Positions 1-7,857 of a DNA stretch of 54,920 bases are shown piece after piece. The position numbers were made by a program, and so were the translations under genes. Within the stretch, counting starts at the first letter, position 1; every line of letters begins with the position of its first letter. This DNA comes from a virus, in IMG/VR virus record IMGVR_UViG_3300013005_000046, positions 1 through 54,920 of that record. One strand, 5' to 3'. A model generated the notes under the pieces. That model was not told the DNA's origin. It worked only from the letters and a program-made list of their open reading frames with translations, and did not search any database.

Positions 1-650
1 GGGAAGTACGGGAAGAATGGTGGGAAGAATGGTGGGAAAAATGGTGGGGTAGTTGTGATGTCGCCAGAATATGGAGACCACTCTCCTAGACCATTTGCAT
101 TTTCTGCACGTACACGGTACTTCTGTGTAGTGCCTCCTTCTTGGGTAACTGCAGCAGAGGTACCAGAGGTATTTCCGCTTTTTGCATCATTACTCTCCCA
201 GTAGTAAAGAGTAATAGCACTTCCACCAGCTGATGGAGCAATCCAGCTAATGTTATCCTGATTAACCTGAGTAGATACAGAAGGTGCTGAAGGAGTTCCT
301 GGAACGGTAGTTATTGCTGCAGTTGCAGGTGGAGTAGATGCTGCTGAAGTTCCAGCTGCGTTTGTTGCAGTAACTACAAAAGAATATGTTACATTAGAGT
401 CAAGCTGTGTTATTGTAATTGGAGATGTGGCTCCAGTAGCAGTTCTCTCTGATGCTCCAGAACCTGTAGCTGTTACTGTATAAGAAGTTGCTGCTGGAGA
501 ATTTTCTGGTAATTCAAAAGTGACGGAGGCTGCTCCATCATTAAATGGTCTGTTGGTTCCAACGTTAGAAGCTGAAACATTGATTGGGGCCGATGGCTCT
601 AGAAAATCGTTTTGCTGAGATGACCGTCCGCCAACTTCTTTTTTTGCCAT
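1..650 (-). CDS. FN3-domain tail appendage protein, 3' end outside window (partial)
   Basis: Starts with ATG at 650 (MAKKEVGGRSSQQNDF) and stays open through the left edge, so the C-terminus is missing. After a short polar leader there are two fibronectin type III-like beta-sandwich domains (about residues 18-110 and 112-195), ending in WSPYSGDITTTPP. A run of PFFPPFFP repeats follows and continues off the window. The second FN3 plus PFFP segment is clearly paralogous to the frameshift extension at 1238-1714. FN3 domains are common on phage tail surface proteins and are thought to make weak glycan contacts. The role as a virion-surface appendage is inferred from the domains and the neighbouring fibre genes. 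Confidence 0.75.
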   Translation of the reverse strand, partial: MAKKEVGGRSSQQNDFLEPSAPINVSASNVGTNRPFNDGAASVTFELPENSPAATSYTVTATGSGASERTATGATSPITITQLDSNVTYSFVVTATNAAGTSAASTPPATAAITTVPGTPSAPSVSTQVNQDNISWIAPSAGGSAITLYYWESNDAKSGNTSGTSAAVTQEGGTTQKYRVRAENANGLGEWSPYSGDITTTPPFFPPFFPPFFPYF

Positions 651-742
651 TTAATAAAACCCTTCTTTTAATCGGTATTCAAACCTTATCTAATTATAAG
701 GCATTTTTATAATGTTTTAATTATTAAAGGTTTGTTTTTTAA

Positions 743-1189
743 CTATTCTGGCACAATCTGGCCATTAACAATTTGTCTTCCTATAAGGTCAAACGGATTA
801 CCGTCTATTTCTTCTGCCTGATCTGTAATATCAACAAAAGTTGGATTGCTTCCATAAACAGCAAATATCATCTGCCCCATAGGGTCGTCTATTCTAATAA
901 CAGACCTTCCAACAAAAATATTATCAACCACGTAAGCAAAAACCTTAAAAACTTCTGGATTAAGCTCTTGATATGGCTCAAGTGGCATTAAGTCTTCTGG
1001 GATATCAAAGCTTTCTCCATTCCAGATAGCACCAAGTGGTGGCATTACGCCAAGGTTTGTTGCTTCTATTACTGTTGGGTTTAACCTAAGAGTTGTATTT
1101 AGCTTGCCATTCGAACGTACTTTTAAGATTACGCCAATTTCTTCATCAACAACCGCAGCAAACACTACTTCAGTCACTACATCATTCAT
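743..1189 (-). CDS. Conserved hypothetical protein in tail-fibre block
   Basis: 148 aa. ATG at 1189 is preceded by a strong AAAGGAG ribosome site. No domain is recognised with certainty. The C-terminal half (VFAYVVDNIFVG, FVDITD) resembles the small protein at 7518-7769 (VFALITDNEVFH, KIVDITD), so the two are probably paralogues of one alpha/beta or beta-rich fold. It lies between two FN3/PFFP tail modules, and a structural or tail-chaperone role is possible but unproven. Confidence 0.65.
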   Translation of the reverse strand: MNDVVTEVVFAAVVDEEIGVILKVRSNGKLNTTLRLNPTVIEATNLGVMPPLGAIWNGESFDIPEDLMPLEPYQELNPEVFKVFAYVVDNIFVGRSVIRIDDPMGQMIFAVYGSNPTFVDITDQAEEIDGNPFDLIGRQIVNGQIVPE

Positions 1190-1237
1190 TTTTTCTCCTT
1201 TATGTTATATATTGTAGCAGATTTAATTTTATAAATA

Positions 1238-1714
1238 TTAGTCATCACAGAAACATGTTCCTGGTACGTAACACCAGTTACAGCTCATATAGAATCCACC
1301 ATTACCATCAGCAGCCATCGCACAGCAATTACATCCTGAACACGAAGGCTGGAAGGACGGGAAGTACGGGAAATACGGTGGGAAGAACGGTGGGAAGAAC
1401 GGTGGCGTTGTTGTTATTTCATCAGAATACGGTGACCAGTTGCTCAAAGCAACTGCATTTTCTGCACGAACACGATATGCCTGACTTGTAGAACCTTCTT
1501 GTGTAACAGTTACAGAAGTATTAGTCGTAAATCCGCTCTTGCCGTCAGTGCTTTCCCAATAATATGTATCAATTGGACTACCGTTGCCGTCTGGGGCTAT
1601 CCAACTAACAGTATCCTGGTTAATGTCAGTAGTCACAGTTGGTGCCAGAGGTGTTCCTGGAACAGTTATGCCCTCTGGGGCTGACGAAGCAGGGGAACTA
1701 TTATCCCCTAGGCT
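1238..1714 (-). CDS. FN3 / PFFP / Cys-rich extension of the tail fibre, reached by -1 frameshift
   Basis: This 158-codon frame is open from the end of the fibre gene at 1708-3729 but has no ATG. Its only start candidate, GTG at 1636, lies inside the FN3 domain. It encodes a Pro/Ser linker, an FN3 domain (WIAPDGNGSP to WSPYSDEITTTPP), PFFPPFFPPYFP repeats and a Cys-rich tail with about eight cysteines. It follows the slippery heptamer at 1720-1714 in the -1 frame, so it is best read as a fibre extension rather than a separate gene. An alternative is a separate protein starting at GTG 1636 (132 aa). The paralogous FN3/PFFP tail of the gene at 1-650 supports coding. Confidence 0.7.
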   Translation of the reverse strand, partial: SLGDNSSPASSAPEGITVPGTPLAPTVTTDINQDTVSWIAPDGNGSPIDTYYWESTDGKSGFTTNTSVTVTQEGSTSQAYRVRAENAVALSNWSPYSDEITTTPPFFPPFFPPYFPYFPSFQPSCSGCNCCAMAADGNGGFYMSCNWCYVPGTCFCDD

Positions 1715-1720
1715 TTTAAA
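1691..1720 (-). promoter_or_regulatory. Programmed -1 ribosomal frameshift signal
   Basis: The heptamer TTTAAAA (1720-1714) is read in the zero frame as T-TTA-AAA, a canonical X-XXY-YYZ slippery site. Four bases downstream is a 6-bp perfect stem AGGGGA/TCCCCT (1709-1704 with 1696-1691) around a 7-base loop. The zero frame ends two codons after the heptamer, while the -1 frame stays open for 158 codons of FN3/PFFP sequence. The spacer is a little shorter than the usual 5-9 bases. Confidence 0.7.
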
Positions 1721-3729
1721 TCGCCGTAAGCAATCCAGCTGTTTTCTGCACGTTTTAGAATTGTTGCAGAAGACCAGCGAGTTCTAAGCTTAAGACCTGG
1801 TGTTGAGTTTACAGTAACTCCATCAGCTCCAGCAATTGTTACCTCACCAGTACCAGTTCCAAGAATATCCATAGACGCACCTACTGGCCAAGCCAAGGTT
1901 GCATTTAGGGGAATTGTAAAGGTAGTTGCTGAAGATGAGTTCATTTCTACAATACCGTCTCTTAGATCTAGGTCATCTAATGTGTAACTTGCAGTCTTTT
2001 CTACAAACTCAGTAAGTGATGGAACACCAGCTTTTGTCTGGGTACCGTCAGTAAATACTACTCCAGCAGCCTTAATATTGTTTAGCTCTAGGTCATCTAG
2101 AGAACCTTCACCAAAAGCAACTGTAGTTGCTGGCTCTGTCTCTACACCCTTAAATAGCTTCCAAGTGTTTTCAGATACGTCTCTTACGATACCTGCATGT
2201 TGAGCTGTTCCGTCATTGTAACCAACTACAAGACCTAGGTCTACAGTATTTACTGCATTTGTGTGAGCAATCTGAACTAGGTTATCTTCAATTGTAATGC
2301 TGGTAGCAGATGCTATGAATTCTGTACCGTTTACAGTAAGGTTTCCGTCTACAACTAGATTTCCATCCATCTCTACGTTGCCTGTAAAGGTGGCACCAGC
2401 AAGGCTTGCCTTAGCATCCAGAGCTGTCTGAGTAGCTGTAGAAACTGGCTTGTCTGCATCTGAGGTATTGTCTACGTTGGCTAGGCCCACGTGAGTCTTG
2501 GTAACACCAGAAACTGTTCCAGTGAAGGTTGGTGATTCAAGTGGAGCCTTGGCATCTAGAGCAGTCTGAGTTGCTGTTGATACAGGCTTTGCTGAATCTG
2601 CAGTATTGTCAACATCACCAAGACCAACCATAGCTTTAGTAACACCAACAACAGTTCCCGTAAAGGTAGGGTTGGCAGTTGGAGCTTTAGCATCAATCTG
2701 AGTCTGAATTGCTGAAGTTACTCCATTAAGGTGTCCAAGCTCAGCAGATGATACATCTCCGATTGAGGTTGTTGATGGTAGAACTACTGTTCCAGTAAAT
2801 GTTGGGGCATTAGTAGGTGCCTTTGTTCCAACGTCAGTAGTCAGGTTTCCTAGATCAGAAGTAAGTGTTCCAACATCGGTTGACAGGGTGTTAAAGCTAG
2901 AAGTTAGGCTAGTAAGGTCTCCAGCTACATCATTAATTTCCCCAGATAGAGTGGATGTGTTAGTAGCAAGGTCTGTTTCTAAACCGTCAGCCTGTATAAC
3001 CAAAGCGGCAACAGCATCATCTAAGTCACTAACGGCATTTGTTAGGACTCCATCAGCGGCCTCTAGAGTAGCCGATAATGAGGCTAGCTCTCCATCTACA
3101 TATCCCTTATTGGCTGCGTGGAAAGTTGTTGTTGGCTCTCCTGAAAGAGTAAGAGCTCCAGTCATGGTGTCTCCAGACTTACTTACCTTTGCTCCAATAG
3201 CTGTAGTAACAGTTGATGCATAGCTAGCGTCATCATTAATAGCTGCTGCAAGCTCATTAAGAGTATTTAGAGTTGATGGAGCAGCATCAACAAGTCCAGA
3301 AACTGCTGAAGCAATTCTGCTGGTTATAGTATTTCCGCCAACACCAGTTACAGTTGCATCTCCAATAAGAGCAGTAACATATGAGTTATCTGCTTTTGCA
3401 TCTAAACTTGTTCCAATTGTTGAAATAAAGTTTGGGTCATCACCTAGAGCAGCAGCTACCTCATTTAATGTATTTAAAAGATTTGGGGCACCATCAACAA
3501 GGCTAGAAATTGCTTGACCTACATAGGCTTCTGTGGCATAGTCTCCTAGCTCACCTGCTAGGTCATCTGAATTTACGAAGTAAGCGAGGTCGTCCCAAAA
3601 GTTGACATCGTCACCTACTTTAAACTTGCCAGTGTCGGTTTCAAATCCGATTTCTCCAGCCGCTAGCCTTGGGTTTGCGTCTGTCCACTGCTGTGCAGTG
3701 CCTCGTCTTTGCTGCATTCTAGTTGCCAT
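1708..3729 (-). CDS. Large tail fibre / receptor-binding protein
   Basis: 673 aa. ATG at 3729 follows GAAGGAG. The N-terminus (RRGTAQQWTDANPRLAAGE) is the typical head of phage fibres related to the Mtd N-terminal domain. Then come long alanine/threonine coiled-coil segments, three copies of a repeat with TFTGTV, VGLGDVDNT and PVSTATQTALDAKAP, and a C-terminal beta region ending SWIAYGDLKA. That end resembles the end of the protein at 8881-9498 (WILIGDLTA), so both share a C-terminal domain. The stop is preceded by T-TTA-AAA and followed by a stem-loop, giving a probable 830-aa frameshifted form. Adsorption is the inferred role. Confidence 0.85.
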   Translation of the reverse strand: MATRMQQRRGTAQQWTDANPRLAAGEIGFETDTGKFKVGDDVNFWDDLAYFVNSDDLAGELGDYATEAYVGQAISSLVDGAPNLLNTLNEVAAALGDDPNFISTIGTSLDAKADNSYVTALIGDATVTGVGGNTITSRIASAVSGLVDAAPSTLNTLNELAAAINDDASYASTVTTAIGAKVSKSGDTMTGALTLSGEPTTTFHAANKGYVDGELASLSATLEAADGVLTNAVSDLDDAVAALVIQADGLETDLATNTSTLSGEINDVAGDLTSLTSSFNTLSTDVGTLTSDLGNLTTDVGTKAPTNAPTFTGTVVLPSTTSIGDVSSAELGHLNGVTSAIQTQIDAKAPTANPTFTGTVVGVTKAMVGLGDVDNTADSAKPVSTATQTALDAKAPLESPTFTGTVSGVTKTHVGLANVDNTSDADKPVSTATQTALDAKASLAGATFTGNVEMDGNLVVDGNLTVNGTEFIASATSITIEDNLVQIAHTNAVNTVDLGLVVGYNDGTAQHAGIVRDVSENTWKLFKGVETEPATTVAFGEGSLDDLELNNIKAAGVVFTDGTQTKAGVPSLTEFVEKTASYTLDDLDLRDGIVEMNSSSATTFTIPLNATLAWPVGASMDILGTGTGEVTIAGADGVTVNSTPGLKLRTRWSSATILKRAENSWIAYGDLKA

Positions 3730-3797
3730 TAAAAACTCTCCTTCAGGGTGGGTTTACCCAATTGATTCTTGTTTAATTATAACAGGTTTTATTATAA

Positions 3798-4253
3798 TTA
3801 ATTAAAGTTGTCTATTGCAATTCCGCCAGAAAGTGTGTTTAACCAAACAGTCGTAAGCGGAGTTCCTGCGTCTACACCAGTTCCTTGTGGGCTATTAAAA
3901 CTTCCGCCATCAAGGAATGTTGTGACAATCAAACCATTTCCATCAATAGATGTGTCGTGGATGTGATCAGGAATACTAAGTGTATCATCAATTGTAGCAA
4001 TTGTCATCCAACTACCACCATAGTACACGTTAACTCTTTCGACTAATGTGTCGAACCATAGGTCTCCATTAGAAGCATTTTCTGGTGGAGTTAATCCTGT
4101 AGGAATACCCCCAGTTGCTGCGTCTACATAGGCTTTTGTTGCTAAATGACCAGATGCCGTAGGAGTGGCTCCAGAAACAGTTCCATTAATGACAGCATCG
4201 CCGTTTACCTGTAAACCATTTTTGACCTTAAAGTCTTTATTTACTGTAGCCAA
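3798..4253 (-). CDS. Short tail fibre protein
   Basis: 151 aa. It begins with TTG at 4253 after GGAGTAGGA. This start is supported because the N-terminus (ATVNKDFKVKNGLQVNG) matches the head of the next fibre (ATVTKDFKVKAGLIVEG). It carries the phage-fibre elements GHLATKAYVDAATGG and GDLWFD, and ends in a predicted beta region with IHDTSIDGNG. The shared head suggests both fibres attach to the same baseplate site. The exact receptor role is inferred. Confidence 0.75.
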   Translation of the reverse strand: MATVNKDFKVKNGLQVNGDAVINGTVSGATPTASGHLATKAYVDAATGGIPTGLTPPENASNGDLWFDTLVERVNVYYGGSWMTIATIDDTLSIPDHIHDTSIDGNGLIVTTFLDGGSFNSPQGTGVDAGTPLTTVWLNTLSGGIAIDNFN

Positions 4254-4280
4254 TCCTACTCCATCCTATCTTGTTTTAAA

Positions 4281-5864
4281 TTAAGCGACTAGTGTTCCAA
4301 CAACAGTAACATCTGAGTCATTATTAGCAGTTGTTACACGTAGTCTGACGTCAGTGCCAGAAACATCTGCAGAGATAGTAGATGCAGAACCGTTGGTTCC
4401 AACAATTGCATACTCTGTAATTGCTATATTGTCTGATGTGTCTAGTGTTAGCAATACCTTGGAAATTTCTGTGTGAGTTCCGTAAGCAACCTTTACCAAG
4501 TATTCTGCTGAACGGTAGTCAGCCTTAGCAAAAGCGTGAGCAGTTACAGTGCTTGCAGTTGCAACAGCAACTGTAGCAGCTACCTGAGTAGCAACAGAGT
4601 TAATGTCTATTTCTGTAAAGTTAGGAACTACAGCCTCTAGAGCAGATACAGCACGTGCATCTGTAAAGTAAAGGTTTGTTGCACCCTCTGTAAGGTCATC
4701 AGTATCTGAATCTGCAACACCGTTTTCTGCTGTAATTACAAGACCAGTCTCGTCACCAGTAATAGTGATGTTGGTCAGGCTTGCACCAGTTAGAAGGTTA
4801 GCTGCAGATGTCTTTGCACGAACGTCAGTGTGGTAAAGGTTGTTTGAACCCTCTTCAATGTCGTCTGTGTCAAGAGCACTAATTGCATTTGTAGCAAAAG
4901 ATTCAGCATTAGTCTGTGCTGTTGAAGCAGAACCTGCTGCATCGTAGTTGATTGCAAGGCCATCTGCGTAGTCTTCTGCTGCGGCTTGTGCTGCTGCTGC
5001 TGCACCATACATATCGTATGCTGCAACTGTTGCTGCAAGTGCTGCTGCATCAAAGTCTGATATGTCTGCTGCATCAAGACCAGTTACGGAAATTGTTGCT
5101 CCTGTAATGTCAATGTTTGCACCAGCGGTTAGCTCATCCTGCTTACCAGCAGCAATGTCCTGTAGGTCACCAATAACGTCTGGGTTATCCTGCAGTGCAG
5201 CTGCTAGCTCGTTTAGAGTGTCCAGAAGTTCTGGAGCTCCATTAACAAGTGCTGCAATTTCCGCATCTGCATAAGCCTTGGCATCAACCTCTGCCTGGTC
5301 AGCGTAAGCTTCGTAAGCAGTTGTAATAGCAGTTTCACGAGTGTCAGTATAAGCCTTGGCATCAACCTCTGCCTGGTCAGCGTAAGCTTCGTAAGCAGTG
5401 GTGATAGCAGTCTCACGGCCATCTGTGTAAGAGTTAGCTGATGTTACTGCATCTGCTTCTGCTGTGTCAGCATATGCTTCGTAAGCAGTTGTAATAGCTG
5501 TCTCACGAGTATCTGTATAAGCTTTTGCATCTACCTCAGCCTGATCTGCATATGCCTCGTAAGCAGTGGTGATAGCAGTCTCACGAGCGTCTGTGTGTGC
5601 AATTGCATTATCTTCTGCGGTATCTGCAGAACCTGCTGCATCGTAATAGGCGTCTACAACTGTGCGATCAATTGAAAGCTCTTTTCCAGCTGAAACATCA
5701 AATTCGTTAGAAACCGATGTAATAAAACTTTCTCCGCCTACAAGGCCAAGAATATATGCGTCACCATCTACCTCTGTGAGGATTGTCTGGTTGTTGATTG
5801 TACCTTGGGTACCTTCAACGATAAGGCCAGCTTTGACCTTAAAATCTTTAGTTACTGTTGCCAT
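4281..5864 (-). CDS. Tail fibre with tandem coiled-coil repeats
   Basis: 527 aa, ATG at 5864 after TAGGAGAT. The head domain (residues 1-90) is shared with the neighbouring fibre. Residues about 90-200 hold four copies of a roughly 27-residue repeat with the core RETAITTAYEAYAD, visible as tandem DNA repeats near 5290-5610. Next comes LVNGAPELLDTLNELAAAL, shared with the large fibre, then further Ala-rich segments with NLYHTD and NLYFTDARA motifs typical of fibre shafts. The C-terminal 90 residues look like a beta-sandwich. The repeats are probable sites of length variation by recombination. Confidence 0.8.
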   Translation of the reverse strand: MATVTKDFKVKAGLIVEGTQGTINNQTILTEVDGDAYILGLVGGESFITSVSNEFDVSAGKELSIDRTVVDAYYDAAGSADTAEDNAIAHTDARETAITTAYEAYADQAEVDAKAYTDTRETAITTAYEAYADTAEADAVTSANSYTDGRETAITTAYEAYADQAEVDAKAYTDTRETAITTAYEAYADQAEVDAKAYADAEIAALVNGAPELLDTLNELAAALQDNPDVIGDLQDIAAGKQDELTAGANIDITGATISVTGLDAADISDFDAAALAATVAAYDMYGAAAAAQAAAEDYADGLAINYDAAGSASTAQTNAESFATNAISALDTDDIEEGSNNLYHTDVRAKTSAANLLTGASLTNITITGDETGLVITAENGVADSDTDDLTEGATNLYFTDARAVSALEAVVPNFTEIDINSVATQVAATVAVATASTVTAHAFAKADYRSAEYLVKVAYGTHTEISKVLLTLDTSDNIAITEYAIVGTNGSASTISADVSGTDVRLRVTTANNDSDVTVVGTLVA

Positions 5865-5884
5865 TTTTTATCTCCTAGGGTTAG

Positions 5885-6331
5885 TTAAGCCTTTAGACCA
5901 ATGCGAGCAAATCGCACGGTGACAGGCTTGATTGATGGAACTGGAGTAACAGTTAAAGCAACTGTATTTCCAATCCTAGAGACATTAACGGTGCCAATAT
6001 TCCCATCATTGTCTATTGTGCCATATTCAGAGACGTTTACATTCGTACCGTCAACCAAAATGGTCAATTCTGTAGCATAGAACTTATTATCTCCTGCTGA
6101 AGTTTTTGAAATTGATACAATGTATTTGACCATACGCCAAACAGTTGCATCAAACGAGTCAATTGGTGTTGGGTTTTCAATACCATAGATCGTATTCTCG
6201 TTGTTACCAAAGGTGCCAAGGTCAGTAGCCTGACCTGCAGCGGTATCAATCAGGTCAACATAGTCTTCCTGAGACGGACGGTCACCAGTTTCAAATCTGG
6301 TTTTTACATAAGGGATTGATGATCTAGCCAT
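5885..6331 (-). CDS. Tail fibre head / baseplate-attachment-like protein
   Basis: 148 aa. ATG at 6331 lies exactly six bases after a TATAAT box, so the mRNA is probably leaderless. The N-terminus (RFETGDRPSQEDYVDLIDT) is a pattern seen at the head of phage fibre proteins. The C-terminal 100 residues alternate in a way typical of beta-strands and end in RFARIGLKA. It heads the fibre block in transcription order. Function as a connector between baseplate and fibres is inference. Confidence 0.65.
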   Translation of the reverse strand: MARSSIPYVKTRFETGDRPSQEDYVDLIDTAAGQATDLGTFGNNENTIYGIENPTPIDSFDATVWRMVKYIVSISKTSAGDNKFYATELTILVDGTNVNVSEYGTIDNDGNIGTVNVSRIGNTVALTVTPVPSIKPVTVRFARIGLKA

Positions 6332-6375
6332 GTTAAAATTATAACACTCTTTTATGTGTATTTATTTTATTATGA

Positions 6376-6600
6376 TTATAAGATGTAGTTGCTAAAGCCA
6401 ATTACCTGAATACCAATTCCTGGAATGTTTGATGAGCTATATCCTGGAACAGTAATATTTGTAAGTTTTACTCTAAACGGCAAGATTTCTTTTATAGCTA
6501 CTTTTCTGGGGCGATAAATAATCTTTGCTATAGGATAGTCAACAGGTTTTATGCTTTTTAGCTTTTGTTTTTGCTTATCTATAATAACTGCAGTAGCCAT
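6376..6600 (-). CDS. Small basic hypothetical protein coupled to an RGDT protein
   Basis: 74 aa. The start overlaps the stop of the upstream gene as TAATG, indicating translational coupling. It is lysine-rich in the first half (KQKQKLKSIKP) and hydrophobic/glycine-rich at the end. No domain is recognised. A similarly coupled short basic peptide follows the RGDT paralogue at 12158-12538, which suggests a conserved two-gene unit. Confidence 0.55.
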   Translation of the reverse strand: MATAVIIDKQKQKLKSIKPVDYPIAKIIYRPRKVAIKEILPFRVKLTNITVPGYSSSNIPGIGIQVIGFSNYIL

Positions 6601-7010
6601 TAGTCAGTTACATCTTCCAGGATAATCATGCTACCCTGGGCTACAGTCCAAACTATTTGATCCTGTTCAGTAGACAACTCAATGTCAAAGATATCGCCTG
6701 TTTCTAAAAGAGTAGACTGGGCAGCTGTCAAAGATACGGTAAACTCTCCAGCAGAGTCATCTGGGTCTGCTTCTGGGGTTAAGCTAAAAACAAGAGTAGC
6801 GTTGTCTGTAATAACGCCAGCGTTTGCTGAATTATTTGGTCTTTTAATCTTCATCTGGATTGACCAGTCGTCAATATTTAAAGGTGCCTTAAGGTCGTCA
6901 GTAACGTATACCTTAAATCCTGCTGTGTCGCCACGAACCACTGTCCAAGTTACTCTTGGTGGGTTGTTTCCAACGGAATACGACGAGCCAGTTCCTCTTA
7001 TAGTTGCCAT
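6600..7010 (-). CDS. RGDT-motif virion-associated beta protein (paralogue 1)
   Basis: 136 aa. ATG at 7010 follows TATAAT by six bases (leaderless). Residues 20-32 carry TWTVVRGDTAGFKVYV. Two paralogues sit in the same block: 10922-11293 (NYYRGDTYEFKIY) and 12158-12538 (KWQVVRGDTASLRVEF). All are 120-136 aa, beta-rich and end in a GT/GS-I-V strand. This pattern resembles the N-terminal domain of baseplate upper proteins, but that link is only inferred from length and strand pattern. Confidence 0.65.
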   Translation of the reverse strand: MATIRGTGSSYSVGNNPPRVTWTVVRGDTAGFKVYVTDDLKAPLNIDDWSIQMKIKRPNNSANAGVITDNATLVFSLTPEADPDDSAGEFTVSLTAAQSTLLETGDIFDIELSTEQDQIVWTVAQGSMIILEDVTD

Positions 7011-7047
7011 TTTTAAATTATATCACACTATATGCTGTTTAGGCTTA

Positions 7048-7266
7048 CTAGCTTATATCTGCTTTCCAATGGAAGTACGATTTTATGTATACAATCCCAT
7101 ATGCTATAGCTGAAACAATAAATCCGTACTGTTCTGTAATAACAGCATAGATTATCCAGATTGCTTCATTAAATAGCAAGACAAACCAGCCCCATAGGGT
7201 TTTCTTGCCAACAAAATAGATTCCCGCAACGCCAATTACGGCAAGGATCCATGACCAATATTCCAT
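7048..7266 (-). CDS. Small membrane protein (PnuC-fragment-like)
   Basis: 72 aa with three hydrophobic segments (about 4-20, 25-42, 47-64). The arrangement WGW..LLFNEAIWIIYAV and YGFIVSAIAYG resembles part of PnuC-type nicotinamide riboside transporters, though it is far shorter than a full transporter. Similar short proteins are frequent in actinobacteriophages. Host-membrane location is clear; function is unknown. Holin activity cannot be excluded, but there is no lysin next to it. Confidence 0.6.
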   Translation of the reverse strand: MEYWSWILAVIGVAGIYFVGKKTLWGWFVLLFNEAIWIIYAVITEQYGFIVSAIAYGIVYIKSYFHWKADIS

Positions 7267-7275
7267 TTGGAATTA

Positions 7276-7515
7276 CTACCAATTTCCAACAGGACACTCA
7301 GCATGTTTTAGCTTTGTTTTTAAGTGCATAATGCATCCACACTTTTGACATTGGTTTGTAGCTTTAATTAAAAATGGACATGCCTTGCAGATATCCATTC
7401 GTCTATCAGCTTCTTCTTTTTCAACATACTCAGTGTTTGGGTTAAGCATGTCCCATGGTCTTGTAGTGCCTAGGTTCTTTTTCCATTGCTGATATGGTGT
7501 AAGCTTTTCTTCCAC
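7276..7515 (-). CDS. Cys-rich zinc-ribbon-like protein (paralogue of 13355-13552)
   Basis: 79 aa, GTG start at 7515 after GAGGGG. The C-terminal part has the spacing C-x2-CPF...C-x2-CGC-x-M-x2-KT-x-L-x3-ECPVGNW, a compact metal-binding fold. The same module occurs at 13355-13552 (ICNACP, CKHCGCFM, SCPIGKW) on the other strand. This family is widespread in tailed phages, with no known function. The four to six cysteines make zinc binding likely. Confidence 0.7.
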   Translation of the reverse strand: MEEKLTPYQQWKKNLGTTRPWDMLNPNTEYVEKEEADRRMDICKACPFLIKATNQCQKCGCIMHLKTKLKHAECPVGNW

Positions 7516-7517
7516 AA

Positions 7518-7769
7518 TTACCCCTCAGAAATTGGCGGGATAAAGGAATCTCCATCATTGGTCCAGCCAAAATCAATCTCTTCATGATTTAAATCAGTAA
7601 TGTCGACAATCTTTGGACCAGACTTCAGTCCATAAATTAAAGCAGCAATATATGGATTGTCATAGTCTTCATCAATATACCATTTATGAAAAACTTCGTT
7701 ATCTGTAATTAATGCAAAAACTCTTTGTGGCTTAGGGGATTCTTCGGCTACTACGTTTTCTTCAGTCAT
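7518..7769 (-). CDS. Small conserved hypothetical protein
   Basis: 83 aa from ATG at 7769. A longer reading from TTG 7787 is unlikely because the TATAAT box lies between the two starts and is followed by exactly six bases and this ATG. The sequence RVFALITDNEVFHKWYI resembles part of the protein at 743-1189. A negatively charged C-terminal half ends in PPISEG. No function is recognised. Confidence 0.6.
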   Translation of the reverse strand: MTEENVVAEESPKPQRVFALITDNEVFHKWYIDEDYDNPYIAALIYGLKSGPKIVDITDLNHEEIDFGWTNDGDSFIPPISEG

Positions 7770-7857
7770 AAAAGTATTATAGCACAAACTCTTTAAAAGT
7801 AAAACCTGCGTATTTCTTATATTTTTAATATAAAGAAAGTCTCAGTATTAAAACTAA

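Noticed and set aside
2888-3223. 111-aa frame on the plus strand
   Set aside because: Antisense shadow of the large fibre gene, with no ribosome site or promoter.
4790-5077. Glutamine/leucine-rich frame on the minus strand
   Set aside because: It is another frame of the Ala-rich tail fibre gene (4281-5864); its composition is a by-product of the GCN repeats.
5290-5610. Regular tandem repeats that might suggest a CRISPR array
   Set aside because: The units are contiguous, in frame and encode a repeated coiled-coil segment of a fibre; there are no unique spacers.
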